A stretch of DNA of 64,000 bases from JBJHBP01 sp050485645 (GCA_050485645.1 JBJHBT010000018.1:8696-72695); one strand, 5' to 3'. Shown: positions 21,042 through 31,374, numbered from the stretch's first letter. Program-made: numbers and translations. Notes: generated by a model not told the origin, from the letters alone.

Positions 21042-22163
21042 ATGCCAAAGAAGATCGTCGACACCCTGCTTCCAACGACCATGGTCGGTTCCTATCCACG
21101 GCCGCACTGGTTTTCGCATCAGCTCCTTGGCCGAGACGTGCGCGTTGCGTTCAAGGAAGTCGCCCATGAAGAAGCGTACGACGATGCCGTTGCCACGGTC
21201 ATCCGGGACCAGGAGGAAGCTGGCCTCGATATCGTCACCGACGGCAACATGTGGTACGACGAGTACGTTGGCGTCATCGGTTCATTCTGCTGGTACCTGT
21301 ACGAACGGATTCCGGGTTTCGAACCGACACGCAATCCGCATCCATCAGTGGTTGATCAGGGGCCAAGCGCCGGCAAGACGTTCCTTGACGACTGGGGCGG
21401 TGTGATCAACAACGGCCCTGTGGATGCGGGACCCGATCAGCTTCGCTGGCCGGATCTCTACCAGGTTGCCAGCAAGCACGCGCGGGTTCCGGTCAAGGTA
21501 TCCGTTGGCGCCGGGCCCTCGAACCTCGCATGGCATGTGTACTTCGATGAGAACTCGCACTACAAGTCTCCCAAGGATCTCACTTTCGCGCTCGTACCCA
21601 TCTTCAACAGGCAGATGAAGGAACTGGTGAGGCTGGGCGCGAAATATCTCCAGATCGAAGATCTCGGCGCATGGCTGCCGCTGTTCACCGGCAACGAAGA
21701 CGACTACAAATGGATTCGCGAAAGCATCGAAATGATGTGCGATGGCGTGGATGCGAAGATCGGCTGGCACTTCTGCTTTGGCAATGCATGGGGCAACGAC
21801 ATCCTCAGCGGCGCCTTCCCGGAGGGATATCAGATGGTGTTGCCGCATTACTGGAACACCGAGGGCATCGATGAATTCGTGCTCGATTACGCCAACCGCA
21901 ATATGGCGGGCATCGACTTCCTGAAGAACTGTCCCAAGAACAAGGGTGTGCAGGTCGGCGTACTCGATGTGCGCACCAACATGGTCGAGTCACCCGACCT
22001 GGTCGCTGATCGTATTCGTACCGCGCTGAAGCACCTGTCGCCCGAGCAGGTCACACTGAGTACGGACTGCGGCCTGAAGCCGCAGGCACGCATGATTGCC
22101 AAAATGAAGCTGGCTTCACTGGCTGAAGCCGCGGCCACGGTACGCAAGGAGATCGGCGCCTGA
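21042..22163 (+). CDS. Cobalamin-independent methionine synthase-like protein (MetE catalytic-domain homologue)
   Basis: 373 residues, so only the C-terminal half of full MetE. The zinc site is visible: HFC (His243, Cys245), a possible third ligand in the YANRN segment, and Cys343 in STDCGLKP. The conserved start TTMVGSYPRPHW and IVTDGNMW match the family. The N-terminal folate-binding half of MetE is absent, so the methyl donor need not be methyltetrahydrofolate; methylcobalamin, a corrinoid protein or another donor are possible. GGAGAGG precedes the ATG. Neighbours are Fhs, AhcY, MetK and an MTHFR homologue. Confidence 0.75.
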   Translation: MPKKIVDTLLPTTMVGSYPRPHWFSHQLLGRDVRVAFKEVAHEEAYDDAVATVIRDQEEAGLDIVTDGNMWYDEYVGVIGSFCWYLYERIPGFEPTRNPHPSVVDQGPSAGKTFLDDWGGVINNGPVDAGPDQLRWPDLYQVASKHARVPVKVSVGAGPSNLAWHVYFDENSHYKSPKDLTFALVPIFNRQMKELVRLGAKYLQIEDLGAWLPLFTGNEDDYKWIRESIEMMCDGVDAKIGWHFCFGNAWGNDILSGAFPEGYQMVLPHYWNTEGIDEFVLDYANRNMAGIDFLKNCPKNKGVQVGVLDVRTNMVESPDLVADRIRTALKHLSPEQVTLSTDCGLKPQARMIAKMKLASLAEAAATVRKEIGA

Positions 22164-22253
22164 TCCCATCGATCCCGTCGCCGCCATCAGGAGGCGGTTT
22201 CGACAGCAGGTGAACGTCGGCCAGAACGTCGACAAAAAACGCCGAACAGAAAA

Positions 22254-22286
22254 AAGGCGCGATCCGGGTTCTCCGGATCGCGCCTT
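22254..22286 (-). terminator. Rho-independent terminator of fhs
   Basis: A perfect 14-bp stem (22254-22267 with 22273-22286; AAGGCGCGATCCGG arms) around GTTCT. Read on the minus strand the stem is followed by TTTT, the classic U run, right after fhs. It can also stop transcription from the MetE-like gene on the other strand. Confidence 0.85.
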
Positions 22287-22317
22287 CCTGTTTGCGCTGG
22301 AAGGTTGTCTGCGCTGC

Positions 22318-24000
22318 TCAGCTCAGACCAACCACCTCGCCATTCTCATCGATGTCGATGCCGTCTGCAGCCGGCTTACGCGGCAGGCCGGGCATGGTCA
22401 TCAGGTCACCGCTGAGGGCGACCATGAATCCGGCACCCGACGACAGGTACACGTCACGAACCTTGAAGGTATGCCCGCTGGGTGCGCCCAGCGCAGTGGG
22501 ATCGGTGGAGAATGAATACTGGGTCTTGGCGATACAGATCGGGAACTCGCCGTAGCCGTCGTTCTGGAACCGGTCGATCTTCTTGCGCACGGCCGGATCG
22601 GCAACAACCTCGGCGGCGCCGTAGATCTTCTTCGCGACCTTCTCCAGCTTCGTCCACAGTGAGTCGGCATCGTCGTAGACGAACTTCAGTTCCGGCGCCT
22701 GCTTCTGACCTTCGATCTCGCCGATGACGGTCTCGGCCAGATCCACGGCACCGGGGCCACCGTCTTTGAAATGCGTGGCGGGCACGGCCTTCACGCCGAA
22801 CCTGGCGAGGTGGTCCTGCACGACCTTGATCTCACGATCAGTGTCGGAATGGAAGCGGTTCAGCGCCACGACAACCGGCATGCCGTAGTGCTCCTTCACG
22901 TTCTTCACATGGCGCTCGAGATTGATCACACCGCGCGACAGCGCATCGGTGTTTTCGGTGTTGAGATCAGCCAGTGCAACACCACCCTGGTACTTCAGGG
23001 CACGGATGGTCGCGACCAGCACCACCATCGAAGGACGCAGTCCGGTCTTGCGGCACTTGATGTCAACAAACTTCTCGGCACCCAGGTCGGCACCGAAACC
23101 GGCTTCGGTAACCACGTAGTCGGCCAGCTTCAGACCGGCGCGGGTGGCCATGGCGGAGTTGCAGCCGTGCGCGATGTTCGCGAACGGACCGCCATGTACG
23201 ATGGCCGGCGTCTGTCCCAGGGTCTGCACCAGATTGGGCTTGATCGCGTCCTTCATCAACACCGTCATCGGACCCTGCGCCTTGATGTCACCCGCCGTCA
23301 CCGCCTTCTGCTCGCGCGTGTAGCCGATGATGATTCTGCTGAAGCGCTCTCGCATGTCGTTCAGCGATGTCGACAGACACAGGATTGCCATGATCTCTGA
23401 CGCCGCGACGATGTCGAACCCGGTCTCGCGCGGCACGCCATGCGTGGGGCCACCCATGCCGACGACAAGGTTGCGCAGCGAGCGATCGTTCACGTCCAGC
23501 ACACGCCGCCAGGTGATGCGACGAACATCCAGACCGGCCGCGTTGCCGAAGTGCAGATGGTTGTCGATCAGGGCCGCCAGAAGATTGTGCGCCGCGGCCA
23601 CGGCGTGAAAGTCGCCGGTGAAATGCAGGTTGATGTCCTCCATCGGCGCCACCTGTGCGTATCCGCCACCGGCACCACCACCCTTGGCGCCAAAACACGG
23701 CCCCAGTGACGGCTCTCGGATGCAGATCAGTGATTTCTTGCCGATCGTGTTCAGCGCGTCCGCCAGCCCGATGGTGGTGGTGGTCTTGCCTTCGCCGGCA
23801 GGCGTCGGCGTAATCGCAGTCACCAGAATCAGCTTGCCGTCCTTGCGGCCTTCCAGTTTCTTCAGCAGTCCGGAAGTAAGCTTCGCCTTGTGGTGACCAT
23901 ACGGCTCGAGGTCCGAAGCTTCGATCCCAAGACGCGTCTTGGCCAGCGTGGTGATCTCCTCGAGCCTGGCGGCACGGGCTATCGTGATATCGTCATTCAT
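22318..24000 (-). CDS. fhs: Formate--tetrahydrofolate ligase
   Basis: ATP-dependent formation of 10-formyl-tetrahydrofolate from formate; the reverse can produce ATP. 560 residues, usual length. The P-loop is [11 protein letters not shown] (about 65-75), then [49 protein letters not shown] and [14 protein letters not shown] are all diagnostic. Lies beyond a 400-base gap from ahcY on the same strand and ends in a strong terminator. Supplies one-carbon units to the folate pool used by the neighbouring MTHFR-like enzyme. Confidence 0.97.
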   Translation of the reverse strand: MNDDITIARAARLEEITTLAKTRLGIEASDLEPYGHHKAKLTSGLLKKLEGRKDGKLILVTAITPTPAGEGKTTTTIGLADALNTIGKKSLICIREPSLGPCFGAKGGGAGGGYAQVAPMEDINLHFTGDFHAVAAAHNLLAALIDNHLHFGNAAGLDVRRITWRRVLDVNDRSLRNLVVGMGGPTHGVPRETGFDIVAASEIMAILCLSTSLNDMRERFSRIIIGYTREQKAVTAGDIKAQGPMTVLMKDAIKPNLVQTLGQTPAIVHGGPFANIAHGCNSAMATRAGLKLADYVVTEAGFGADLGAEKFVDIKCRKTGLRPSMVVLVATIRALKYQGGVALADLNTENTDALSRGVINLERHVKNVKEHYGMPVVVALNRFHSDTDREIKVVQDHLARFGVKAVPATHFKDGGPGAVDLAETVIGEIEGQKQAPELKFVYDDADSLWTKLEKVAKKIYGAAEVVADPAVRKKIDRFQNDGYGEFPICIAKTQYSFSTDPTALGAPSGHTFKVRDVYLSSGAGFMVALSGDLMTMPGLPRKPAADGIDIDENGEVVGLS

Positions 24001-24127
24001 TCCTGCACTTCCTCAATGAGTGATCTCGATCAGGATGCTGCCCCGGACGCGTCTGCAGCAGTCGTGAGCAGGGGCGCGTTATATCCTTCCATGGAGTCTC
24101 GCGCGCGGTTGCTGCCGCGCAATGCGA

Positions 24128-24168
24128 GTGTCCCGAAAGCAGCCCGCACGGAGCCACTTTCGGGACAC
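24128..24168. repeat. 12-bp perfect inverted repeat
   Basis: GTGTCCCGAAAG (24128-24139) and CTTTCGGGACAC (24157-24168) with a 17-base loop. Could form a stable hairpin, either a terminator for ahcY or a dispersed palindromic unit. Confidence 0.85.
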
Positions 24169-24174
24169 TTCAAC

Positions 24175-24220
24175 CCTTTCAGCCGGTCCTTTCAGCCGGT
24201 CCTTTCAGCCGGTCCTTTCA
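24175..24220. repeat. 13-bp tandem repeat, 3.5 copies
   Basis: CCTTTCAGCCGGT repeated exactly at 24175-24187, 24188-24200 and 24201-24213, then CCTTTCA. Lies directly after the inverted repeat in the ahcY-fhs spacer. Confidence 0.95.
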
Positions 24221-24399
24221 CACCAGGATCACCCGGAGAACCGGACTGCCCGGACACGCAAAATGTCCCGAACAGGCCGGCACTCCGGGAAAATCGGGTG
24301 CCAGTTGTAATCTATCGGTACTCGTCGATCAACCACCGTCCTCAGGCACGTGTCGCGGTTGCCGGTCTGCAACTCGCAATCCGTGTCCTGTCATGGGGA

Positions 24400-25827
24400 T
24401 CAGTAGCGATAGTGGTCCGACTTGTACGGCCCTTCCACCGGCACACCCAGATAGTCCGCCTGCTTCGCGCTGAGCTTCTCCAGCTTGACGCCAAGATTGC
24501 CCAGATGCAGCCTCGCAACCTTCTCATCCAGATGCTTGGGCAGCACATGCACACCCAGCGGGTACTCATCCGCCTTGGTGAACAGTTCGATCTGCGCCAG
24601 CGTCTGGTTGGTGAAGCTGCTCGACATCACGAAGCTCGGATGACCAGTGGCGCAGCCCAGATTCACGAGACGACCCTCGGCCAGCATGATGATGCTGCGG
24701 CCGCTGGGGAACGTAATCTTGTGAACCTGCGGCTTGATCTCGGTCCATTCGTACTTGCGCAGCCGTTCGACCTGAATCTCGTTGTCGAAGTGACCGATGT
24801 TGCAGACCACGGCGTTGTTCTTCATCTGCAGCATGTGGTCCTCGGTGATCACGTCCACACAACCGGTCGTGGTCACGAATACGTCGCCGACCGTGCAGGC
24901 TTCTTCCATGGTACGAACGTCGTAGCCTTCCATCGCCGCCTGCAGCGCACAGATTGGATCCACCTCGGTGACAATGACCTTGGCAGACTGGGCACGCAGT
25001 GACTGCGCGGAACCCTTGCCGACATCACCGTAGCCAGCCACCACGGCAGTCTTGCCGGCCAGCATCAGGTCGGTGGCACGCATGATGCCGTCGACCAGCG
25101 AATGACGACAGCCGTAGAGGTTGTCGAATTTCGATTTCGTGACCGAGTCATTGACATTGATGGCCGGAAACAGCAGCTCACCGCGCTTGAACATCTGATA
25201 AAGACGATGCACGCCGGTGGTGGTCTCCTCCGACACGCCGCGAATCTCCTTTACGATCCGATGAAAGCGCTGATTGTCACGGGCCAGTGACTTCTTCAGC
25301 TGTGCGTACAGCACTTTCTCTTCCTCGCTCTCCGGCACCCTGTCGAGCACCGACGCATCTTTCTCCGCCTTGAGTCCCAGATGCACGAACAGCGTCGCAT
25401 CTCCACCGTCATCGAGGATCAGATTCGGACCCTGACCGTTACCCCAGTCCAGCGTACGGTCGACGAACTCCCAGTACTCCTCCAGCGTCTCGCCCTTGTA
25501 AGCGAACACCGGCGTTCCCGTTACCGCGATGGCGGCAGCGGCATGATCCTGCGTCGAAAATACGTTGCAGCTCGCCCAGCGAATCCTGGCGCCCAACGCT
25601 TGCAGCGTTTCGATCAGCACCGCGGTCTGAATCGTCATGTGCAGCGAGCCGGTGATCCGCGCGCCCTTCAGCGGCTGACTGGCACCGAACTCTTCCCTGG
25701 TCGCCATCAGTCCCGGCATCTCGTGCTCGGCCAGTTCGATTTCCAGCCTGCCGTAGCCGGCCAGCGAGATGTCTTTCACGTGGTAATCCTGATTCGCAGG
25801 TGTCGCGATCTTCGGGTTGGTACTCAT
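24400..25827 (-). CDS. ahcY: S-adenosylhomocysteinase
   Basis: NAD-dependent hydrolysis of S-adenosylhomocysteine to adenosine and homocysteine. From the ATG at 25827, with CAGGAG upstream, it has 475 residues, the bacterial length with the usual insertion. [36 protein letters not shown]-type [12 protein letters not shown], the nucleotide motif [14 protein letters not shown] and the C-terminal [10 protein letters not shown] are diagnostic. Between adoK (80 bases) and the spacer. No SAH riboswitch in the short upstream gap. Confidence 0.97.
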   Translation of the reverse strand: MSTNPKIATPANQDYHVKDISLAGYGRLEIELAEHEMPGLMATREEFGASQPLKGARITGSLHMTIQTAVLIETLQALGARIRWASCNVFSTQDHAAAAIAVTGTPVFAYKGETLEEYWEFVDRTLDWGNGQGPNLILDDGGDATLFVHLGLKAEKDASVLDRVPESEEEKVLYAQLKKSLARDNQRFHRIVKEIRGVSEETTTGVHRLYQMFKRGELLFPAINVNDSVTKSKFDNLYGCRHSLVDGIMRATDLMLAGKTAVVAGYGDVGKGSAQSLRAQSAKVIVTEVDPICALQAAMEGYDVRTMEEACTVGDVFVTTTGCVDVITEDHMLQMKNNAVVCNIGHFDNEIQVERLRKYEWTEIKPQVHKITFPSGRSIIMLAEGRLVNLGCATGHPSFVMSSSFTNQTLAQIELFTKADEYPLGVHVLPKHLDEKVARLHLGNLGVKLEKLSAKQADYLGVPVEGPYKSDHYRY

Positions 25828-25907
25828 AATGTCTTTACTCCTGAAAAATGTTCTTCCATGCTGCCGGCCAGTCAATGGTCCGGCGTCGGTTCGCCAGCTC
25901 GCTGCGG

Positions 25908-26846
25908 CTAGATCGTCAGTGACTGTCCAAAGCTGTCCCTGTAACGCTGCGCGAACTCTTCGCGCGTAAAGCTGTGATTCTGCGTGCCATGGGATTCGAC
26001 CTTGATGGCACCCATCAGACTGGCAATTCTTCCAGTGGTTTCCCAATCCAGCTTGTGCAGAAGACCGTACAGCAATCCAGCCCGATAGGCGTCACCGCAT
26101 CCGGTAGGGTCTGTCACCGTCCGGGGCTTGGCGCAGGGAATCTCGTGATCGCCACTACGTGTATGGATCAGCGATCCTTCGGCGCCGCGGGTAACGATCA
26201 GTGCCTCGACCCGTTGTCGGACGTCATCAACGTCCCACCCGGTGCGATCCTTCAGCAACTGCCATTCATAGTCATTCACCGTAACCCAGGTGGCCTGTTC
26301 GATGAACTGCCTGAGGTCGTCGCCGTTGAACATCGGCATGCCCTGGCCGGGATCGAATATGAAAGGAATCCCGGCCGCCGCGAACTGCGCCGCATGCTCC
26401 ACCATGCCGGCGCGCCCATCCGGAGACACCATCCCCAAGCCGACGCCACTGGCATCACCCACCCTGTTCAATTCGGACTGGTTCATCGCGCCCGGATGAA
26501 ACGCGGTGATCTGGTTGTCGTCCAGGTCGGTGGTGATGAAGGCCTGCGCGGTAAATACATCATCGATCACGCGGATGTGATCCTGACGGATGCCGCATTT
26601 TTCCATCCACTGCCGGTAGGCATCGAAGTCCTGGCCCACAGTGCCCATGGGCAGCGGGTCCTCGCCGAGCAGCTTCAGATTGTAGGCAATGTTGATTGCA
26701 CAGCCGCCAAACTCCCGCCGCAGCGCCGGCACCAGAAATGCGACGTTCAGTATGTGGATCTTGTCCGGCAGGATGTGGTTCTTGAAGGAGTCCTCGAACA
26801 CCATGATGTTGTCATAAGCGACGGACCCGCAGATTAATGCTGTCAT
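25908..26846 (-). CDS. PfkB-family adenosine kinase
   Basis: 312-residue ribokinase-fold kinase that most likely phosphorylates the adenosine released by AhcY. The substrate-binding [16 protein letters not shown] and the catalytic segment [12 protein letters not shown] (Asp252) are present; the usual GAGD has become GCGD. Lies between metK and ahcY on the same strand, a context that supports the adenosine role over a sugar role. AGAGGAAAG precedes the ATG. Confidence 0.85.
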   Translation of the reverse strand: MTALICGSVAYDNIMVFEDSFKNHILPDKIHILNVAFLVPALRREFGGCAINIAYNLKLLGEDPLPMGTVGQDFDAYRQWMEKCGIRQDHIRVIDDVFTAQAFITTDLDDNQITAFHPGAMNQSELNRVGDASGVGLGMVSPDGRAGMVEHAAQFAAAGIPFIFDPGQGMPMFNGDDLRQFIEQATWVTVNDYEWQLLKDRTGWDVDDVRQRVEALIVTRGAEGSLIHTRSGDHEIPCAKPRTVTDPTGCGDAYRAGLLYGLLHKLDWETTGRIASLMGAIKVESHGTQNHSFTREEFAQRYRDSFGQSLTI

Positions 26847-26928
26847 ACTTTCCTCTTGCCCCCCGATTTCTGGCTAAGCGCTTTGATGAGATGGAACGCG
26901 CCCCGCAACCGGGGCGCAATCCTGATCA

Positions 26929-28083
26929 TCATGCGCCGGCCTTCAGCGCCTCGGCCCTGTCGGTACGCTCCCAGGTGAATCCGGGTTCGTCGCGACCGAA
27001 GTGCCCGTAGGCAGCGGTTTGACGATAGATCGGCTTGAGCAGATCGAGCATGCTCAGAATGCCGTAGGGACGCAGGTCGAAGTGCTCACGCACCAGCGCG
27101 GCAAGCTTGTCCTCCGGCACCTTGTGGGTACCGAAAGTTTCCACCGTGACCGATGTCGGCTCAGCAACACCTATCGCGTATGAGACCTGGATCTCGCAGC
27201 GATCAGCAAGTCCCGCGGCCACAACGTTCTTGGCGACGTAACGACAGGCGTACGCAGCCGAGCGATCCACCTTCGAAGGGTCCTTGCCGGAAAACGCACC
27301 GCCACCATGACGGGCCATGCCGCCGTAGGTATCGACGATGATTTTTCGACCTGTCAGTCCGCAGTCACCCATCGGACCGCCGACCACGAAGCGGCCGGTG
27401 GGGTTGATGTGATAGCGCGTGTCCCTGCTGATCCACTCCGCCGGAAGTATCGGCTTGATGATCTCTTCCATCACGGCCTCATGCAGGTCCTTTTCGGAGA
27501 TCTCCGGGCTGTGCTGTGTGGACAGCACCACCGCATCAATCGCAACCGGCTTGTTATCGACGTAGCGGAAGGTCACCTGGCTCTTGGCATCGGGACGCAG
27601 CCACGGCAGCTTGCCGGACTTGCGCACCTTGGCCTGCTGCTCGACCAGACGGTGCGAATAGATGATGGGTGCCGGCATCAGGCTGTCGGTCTCGCTGGTC
27701 GCGTAACCGAACATCAGACCCTGGTCGCCCGCACCCTGCTCTTCCGGTGCCTTGCGATCCACGCCCTGAGCGATGTCCTGCGACTGCTTGCCCAGGCCAT
27801 TGAGTACGGCACAGGTTGCGCCGTCGAAACCCATGTCGGAACTGTTGTAGCCGATGTCGAGCACGACTTCGCGAACGATGTCCTCGACCTCGATACTGGC
27901 GCCAGTGGTGATTTCACCGGCAACCATGACCAGACCGGTCTTGGTGAGTGTTTCGCAGGCCACGCGACTGCGCGGATCCTGTGCGATGATCGCGTCCAGG
28001 ATCGCGTCGGAGATCTGGTCGGCCATCTTGTCCGGATGACCTTCGCCGACCGATTCGGACGTAAAAAGATAAGTCTTGCTCAT
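26929..28083 (-). CDS. metK: S-adenosylmethionine synthetase
   Basis: Makes SAM from methionine and ATP. 384 residues, expected length. [65 protein letters not shown] and [19 protein letters not shown] are all present with the catalytic His and Lys residues. AGGGAAA precedes the ATG. In one run with adoK, ahcY and metF-like, so it supplies SAM for the cycle. Confidence 0.98.
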   Translation of the reverse strand: MSKTYLFTSESVGEGHPDKMADQISDAILDAIIAQDPRSRVACETLTKTGLVMVAGEITTGASIEVEDIVREVVLDIGYNSSDMGFDGATCAVLNGLGKQSQDIAQGVDRKAPEEQGAGDQGLMFGYATSETDSLMPAPIIYSHRLVEQQAKVRKSGKLPWLRPDAKSQVTFRYVDNKPVAIDAVVLSTQHSPEISEKDLHEAVMEEIIKPILPAEWISRDTRYHINPTGRFVVGGPMGDCGLTGRKIIVDTYGGMARHGGGAFSGKDPSKVDRSAAYACRYVAKNVVAAGLADRCEIQVSYAIGVAEPTSVTVETFGTHKVPEDKLAALVREHFDLRPYGILSMLDLLKPIYRQTAAYGHFGRDEPGFTWERTDRAEALKAGA

Positions 28084-28152
28084 AGTATATTTCCCTAAAT
28101 TCGAAATCTTGAGTATTTCCGCGGCCCCCTCCCACGGAACCGCATCCGGCGA

Positions 28153-29058
28153 TCAGTCCACATGCACCTTGAAGCCGTCGCTCCTGGCATTGAGCTCGAT
28201 CCTGCCGTCGACAATCGCATTCGCCCATTTCGCCGTTTTCGCAACTCCGCCAAAGGCGAAGAAATGCACGCTGCGCAAACGCGATCCGGGATGATCGAGG
28301 CGATGCCGGGCGATACGAACCATCTGATCATCCGGTGCCTTCGCAGTAATCAGACCGGCCATCGCACCGGTTCGCTTGGTCAGCATGCGTGCCGAGGCGC
28401 CCACACCGCACAGGGCGGCAAACTTGATGAGCTGCGTGAGCTTGGTCGGACCAGCCATGCCCACCCACACCGGCAGGTGCACGCCTTCGGCGCCGGTGCG
28501 CTGCTCCCACTCGATCGGCGCCTCGGGGTCGAAACCGAACTGCGTGGCGAGGTACATGTCGAAGTCCGCGTCCCGGGCGAACGCCGCCTTGTCCAACAGA
28601 AACTGGCGAACCCGTTCCTCGCCGATGGCCTTGCTGCCCTCGGGGTGGCCCGCGACACCGACTCTGCGGAACCCGTACCTGCTGAACAGCCCGGTACGCA
28701 GAACGTCCAGGCTGCTGTCGAACGCATTGTCCGGCACTGCGATATCGCCGGCCAGGCACAGCGCATGATCCACGCCCAGTTCACGCAGTCGTTCCAGAGC
28801 CCCCTCGAGCTGCTTCTCGCTGGAAAGCTTGCGCGCGATGATGTGAGGCACCGCACTGAACCCCAGCGCCTGGATTCTGCCGGCAAGATCGACGATCTCG
28901 TCCAGCTCGGTTCCCGGCGGATGCGCCATGTACACCGAAGTACCCGGCGGCACGGCGCCCACAAAGGAATCCAGCCTGGCCGCGTCGTGCGGCGTAGCCT
29001 CGATGGAGTAGCCCTTCAGAAAGGACGAGATCTCCTGTTTCAGATTGTCGTTGGACAA
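28153..29058 (-). CDS. Methylenetetrahydrofolate reductase-family protein
   Basis: 301-residue TIM-barrel protein of the MTHFR family, which reduces methylene-THF to methyl-THF with FAD. VYMAHPPGTELDEIVDLAG, FSAVPHIIARKL, ALCLAGDI, GVAGHPEGSKAI, TQFGFDPE and LPVWVGMAGPT fit the fold, but the usual motifs (for example the F(E)FFPP N-terminal segment) are altered, so it is a divergent member. The start is TTG with GAGGT upstream. Sits 69 bases before metK and after a hairpin that follows the HTH-methyltransferase gene. Confidence 0.75.
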   Translation of the reverse strand: MSNDNLKQEISSFLKGYSIEATPHDAARLDSFVGAVPPGTSVYMAHPPGTELDEIVDLAGRIQALGFSAVPHIIARKLSSEKQLEGALERLRELGVDHALCLAGDIAVPDNAFDSSLDVLRTGLFSRYGFRRVGVAGHPEGSKAIGEERVRQFLLDKAAFARDADFDMYLATQFGFDPEAPIEWEQRTGAEGVHLPVWVGMAGPTKLTQLIKFAALCGVGASARMLTKRTGAMAGLITAKAPDDQMVRIARHRLDHPGSRLRSVHFFAFGGVAKTAKWANAIVDGRIELNARSDGFKVHVD

Positions 29059-29089
29059 TGCACTACCTCACTTCCGATTGCTTATCCAG

Positions 29090-29124
29090 ACACCGGTGCG
29101 GCCGAAACGGCCGTATACCGGTGT
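29090..29124 (-). terminator. Hairpin between methyltransferase and MTHFR genes
   Basis: ACACCGGT (29090-29097) pairs with ACCGGTGT (29117-29124), and an inner 6-bp CGGCCG stem closes on AAA. No U run follows, so it may be an attenuator or an RNA-stability element. Confidence 0.4.
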
Positions 29125-29135
29125 GCATCCGTTGC

Positions 29136-30626
29136 CTATTGCTTGCGCGATACCACGAAACTCTCGTCGTTGAACCAGAGTCCCTTGTGTTTGCGCAAGA
29201 TTCTTGACGTTGCCTGCATGTACTCGCCTGACGCCGCGACAGCCTCCAGTCGTTCATCCTCGATCTGCGCCACGTAGGTCGATGCGTTCCATGCAGCGAA
29301 CAGCGTCGAAGTCCCGATGCTCTGCTGCACCTCGCTGGGCAGCGTATGCATTTCGTATCGGAACACGGCTTTCGCGTCGGAGCCCGTCACAAAATTAAAA
29401 TTCCGCGCGTCCCGACCCAGTTCCTCGCGCAGGGCCTTGATCAGCTCGTGCCGGTCAACCGTAAAAGGATTTTCGTCGGGCCAGATCTCGCGCACCAGCT
29501 CCAACGCAGGATCGTCGCCCGCGGATTGTACGGCCAACAGCCGCCCAGCTGAACCCAGAGCCCTGACCAGCGGTGCCAGCACCTTGCGTACCTTGAATTC
29601 GGCACTCATGCGCGCACGCCATGGCTGAGAGGCGACGACGAGATCGTAGTCGCCACCCACCTGGCCGGGCCTGGGGATCACGCTGTGCAGGAGAAACGAG
29701 TGATCCTTACGGTAGATCACCAGTACGGAAGGCCGTACATAGGTGGGATTGCCGGTTTTCGCGCTGGATGTCACCTGCCAGCCTTCGACGAGATAGGGGT
29801 CCAGCCCGCGCAGCTGCTCGCCGTATTCGTAGGCGGAGTTGCCTTCCAGCACCACCTCGCGCCAGTTCAGCGCAGCAGCGTTCTGCACGTCGCGCGGCCG
29901 CAGCCACGGCGCCTCGGCGTAGTACAGGTTGGTGATGACGATCACGCTGGACGGATGTTCCATGAACCGGTCCGGCAGTTTATCCAGCGACAGCCGGACA
30001 TCCTCCAGACTGATTTCCTTGGCGACGATCAGAAACGGCGTGATCGGAAAACGCCGGTGCATCGCACGCATCAGGTGACTGAGCACTGTGGCGTCACCCA
30101 TGCCGGCATCGAAAAGCCGCAGAGCCGGTGGACGGGGTCTGACGTGGGCCAGCTCGCGTGTGGCCCGTTCGGCCACCTTCCACTTTTCATTACAGGTATT
30201 TACGAATGCCAGATACTTCTGCCGGTTGTCGTAGAAGCGAAACGGCCGGTCGATGGCTTCGATGCCGGATTCATCAACCGACGCATCCTCGGATGCCTCG
30301 CGCGACCTGCCACGAACCACGTCGCCCCCCCGGACGGACTTGCTGCCGCTCATTGTGGTGGTGTCCTCTGTGTGCTGAAAATCACCTGCTGCGGGAAACG
30401 CCTCGGACTCGGAAACCGACTGCCTGTCGATCAGCGCGTCCTGGCGGCGTATGAAATCGCGGATCTTGGTGACGGTCTCCAGCGTGACACTCTTGCCACT
30501 GCGCAGCCTTGCGCACAACTTGCCGTCGTTGACGGCCTGCCGGCCAAAGGTTGACTCCGCAACCCCGGCACGCCGGCAGTGGGCTTCGATCTCGCCCAGC
30601 AATGTCTTTGCCGAATCCTGTCTCAT
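29136..30626 (-). CDS. HTH-like domain fused to a SAM-dependent methyltransferase-like domain
   Basis: 496 residues of unclear function. Residues of about 8-60 look like a small helical DNA-binding domain (FGRQAVNDGKLCARLRSGK, a pattern of short proteobacterial regulators). A disordered linker follows to about 125. The rest has a class I methyltransferase first motif, RLFDAGMGDATVLSHL (residues 170-185), and VVIVITNLYYAEAP, VLEGNSAYEY later segments; a classic motif IV is not evident. It begins the one-carbon gene run and stands 77 bases before the MTHFR-like gene. It could methylate a small substrate with SAM or act as a regulator. Confidence 0.55.
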   Translation of the reverse strand: MRQDSAKTLLGEIEAHCRRAGVAESTFGRQAVNDGKLCARLRSGKSVTLETVTKIRDFIRRQDALIDRQSVSESEAFPAAGDFQHTEDTTTMSGSKSVRGGDVVRGRSREASEDASVDESGIEAIDRPFRFYDNRQKYLAFVNTCNEKWKVAERATRELAHVRPRPPALRLFDAGMGDATVLSHLMRAMHRRFPITPFLIVAKEISLEDVRLSLDKLPDRFMEHPSSVIVITNLYYAEAPWLRPRDVQNAAALNWREVVLEGNSAYEYGEQLRGLDPYLVEGWQVTSSAKTGNPTYVRPSVLVIYRKDHSFLLHSVIPRPGQVGGDYDLVVASQPWRARMSAEFKVRKVLAPLVRALGSAGRLLAVQSAGDDPALELVREIWPDENPFTVDRHELIKALREELGRDARNFNFVTGSDAKAVFRYEMHTLPSEVQQSIGTSTLFAAWNASTYVAQIEDERLEAVAASGEYMQATSRILRKHKGLWFNDESFVVSRKQ

Positions 30627-30981
30627 GTTCTGGTTTGGTTCGCCCCCGGATCCGTCGGCTGTTCAAAGCGGCCCAACACTACGCCCACACCCGGCCCATT
30701 GCAAGCTTGCGTCTGCCCACTCACGAATTGGGTTGGCGCCGTGGGCTATTTCCCACTCGTGGTCAGCGGGCGCCACGCAGCCCGGATCGTGGCCGAATGG
30801 CGGCCGGACGATGGCCGGTGTCGCCAGGTATCGACGTGTTGCAGGGCGAGTGCTCCGGCATGGCGGGCACGGTGGCACCAGCTGCCCGACGGATCTGGCG
30901 ACGCAATCCGATGCTATGATCCGGGGTGGTGGCCACAGCCCGGCGCAGATCGGCAACAGGTGGCCACGAAGGGGGAAATGA
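30627..30981. other. Intergenic region between divergent methyltransferase and DUF6152 genes
   Basis: 355 bases. Reading frames here on both strands have no recognisable domain. A TATGAT hexamer (30915-30920) about 60 bases ahead of the DUF6152 start could be its -10 element. Nothing else recognised. Confidence 0.5.
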
Positions 30982-31374
30982 GTGAAATCCAGACTGATGG
31001 CCGTGATGGTGGTGTTCCTGGTGTCCGGAGCCGCCGCGCTCGCACACCATTCGTTCACCGCCACCTACGACGAAAGCCGAACGATCCGGGTCGAAGGCAC
31101 GCTGGTGCAGTTTCTGTTCCGCAATCCGCACTCCTTCGTCCATGTGATGGCGCCCGATGACAATGGTGACATGCAGCGCTGGGGCGTGGAATGGGGCGGG
31201 CTGGGCGTATTGTCCGGCCAGGGCGTGACGCGCGACTCGCTGAAACCCGGCGATCACGTCATCATCACAGGCAACCCGGGTCGCAATGCCGGAGAACACC
31301 GCATCCGGATGCGCAGCCTGCTGCGACCGGAGGACAGCTTCGGCTGGGGCTTCGAGGGCGAAGACTTCGACTGA
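30982..31374 (+). CDS. DUF6152 family exported protein
   Basis: 130 residues with a signal peptide (MAVMVVFLVSGAAALA) and the start of the mature chain AHHSFTATYDE, diagnostic of DUF6152. Later FRNPHSFVHVMAPD and GDHVIITGNPGRN match the family. Function unknown; probably a small periplasmic OB-like domain. GTG start with a GGGGG ribosome-binding sequence. Followed by the glycosyltransferase gene after 61 bases. Confidence 0.8.
   Translation: MKSRLMAVMVVFLVSGAAALAHHSFTATYDESRTIRVEGTLVQFLFRNPHSFVHVMAPDDNGDMQRWGVEWGGLGVLSGQGVTRDSLKPGDHVIITGNPGRNAGEHRIRMRSLLRPEDSFGWGFEGEDFD

Larger units (their letters stand above)
24001..24399. other. Non-coding spacer with repeats between ahcY and fhs
   Basis: 399 bases with no supportable gene. 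It holds a 12-bp inverted repeat (24128-24168) and a 13-bp tandem repeat (24175-24220), described separately; the phrase TGTCCCGAA recurs near 24265. The region 24001-24127 should contain the fhs promoter. No riboswitch consensus recognised. Confidence 0.7.

Noticed and set aside
24175..24220. CRISPR array
   Set aside because: Unit of 13 bp directly abutting with no spacers; a tandem repeat instead.
25828..25907. SAH or SAM riboswitch ahead of ahcY and metK
   Set aside because: Gaps are only 70-82 bases and show no recognisable riboswitch core or pseudoknot.
30451..30981. Open frame in the methyltransferase-DUF6152 gap
   Set aside because: No domain, no ribosome site, and overlaps the opposite-strand gene end.
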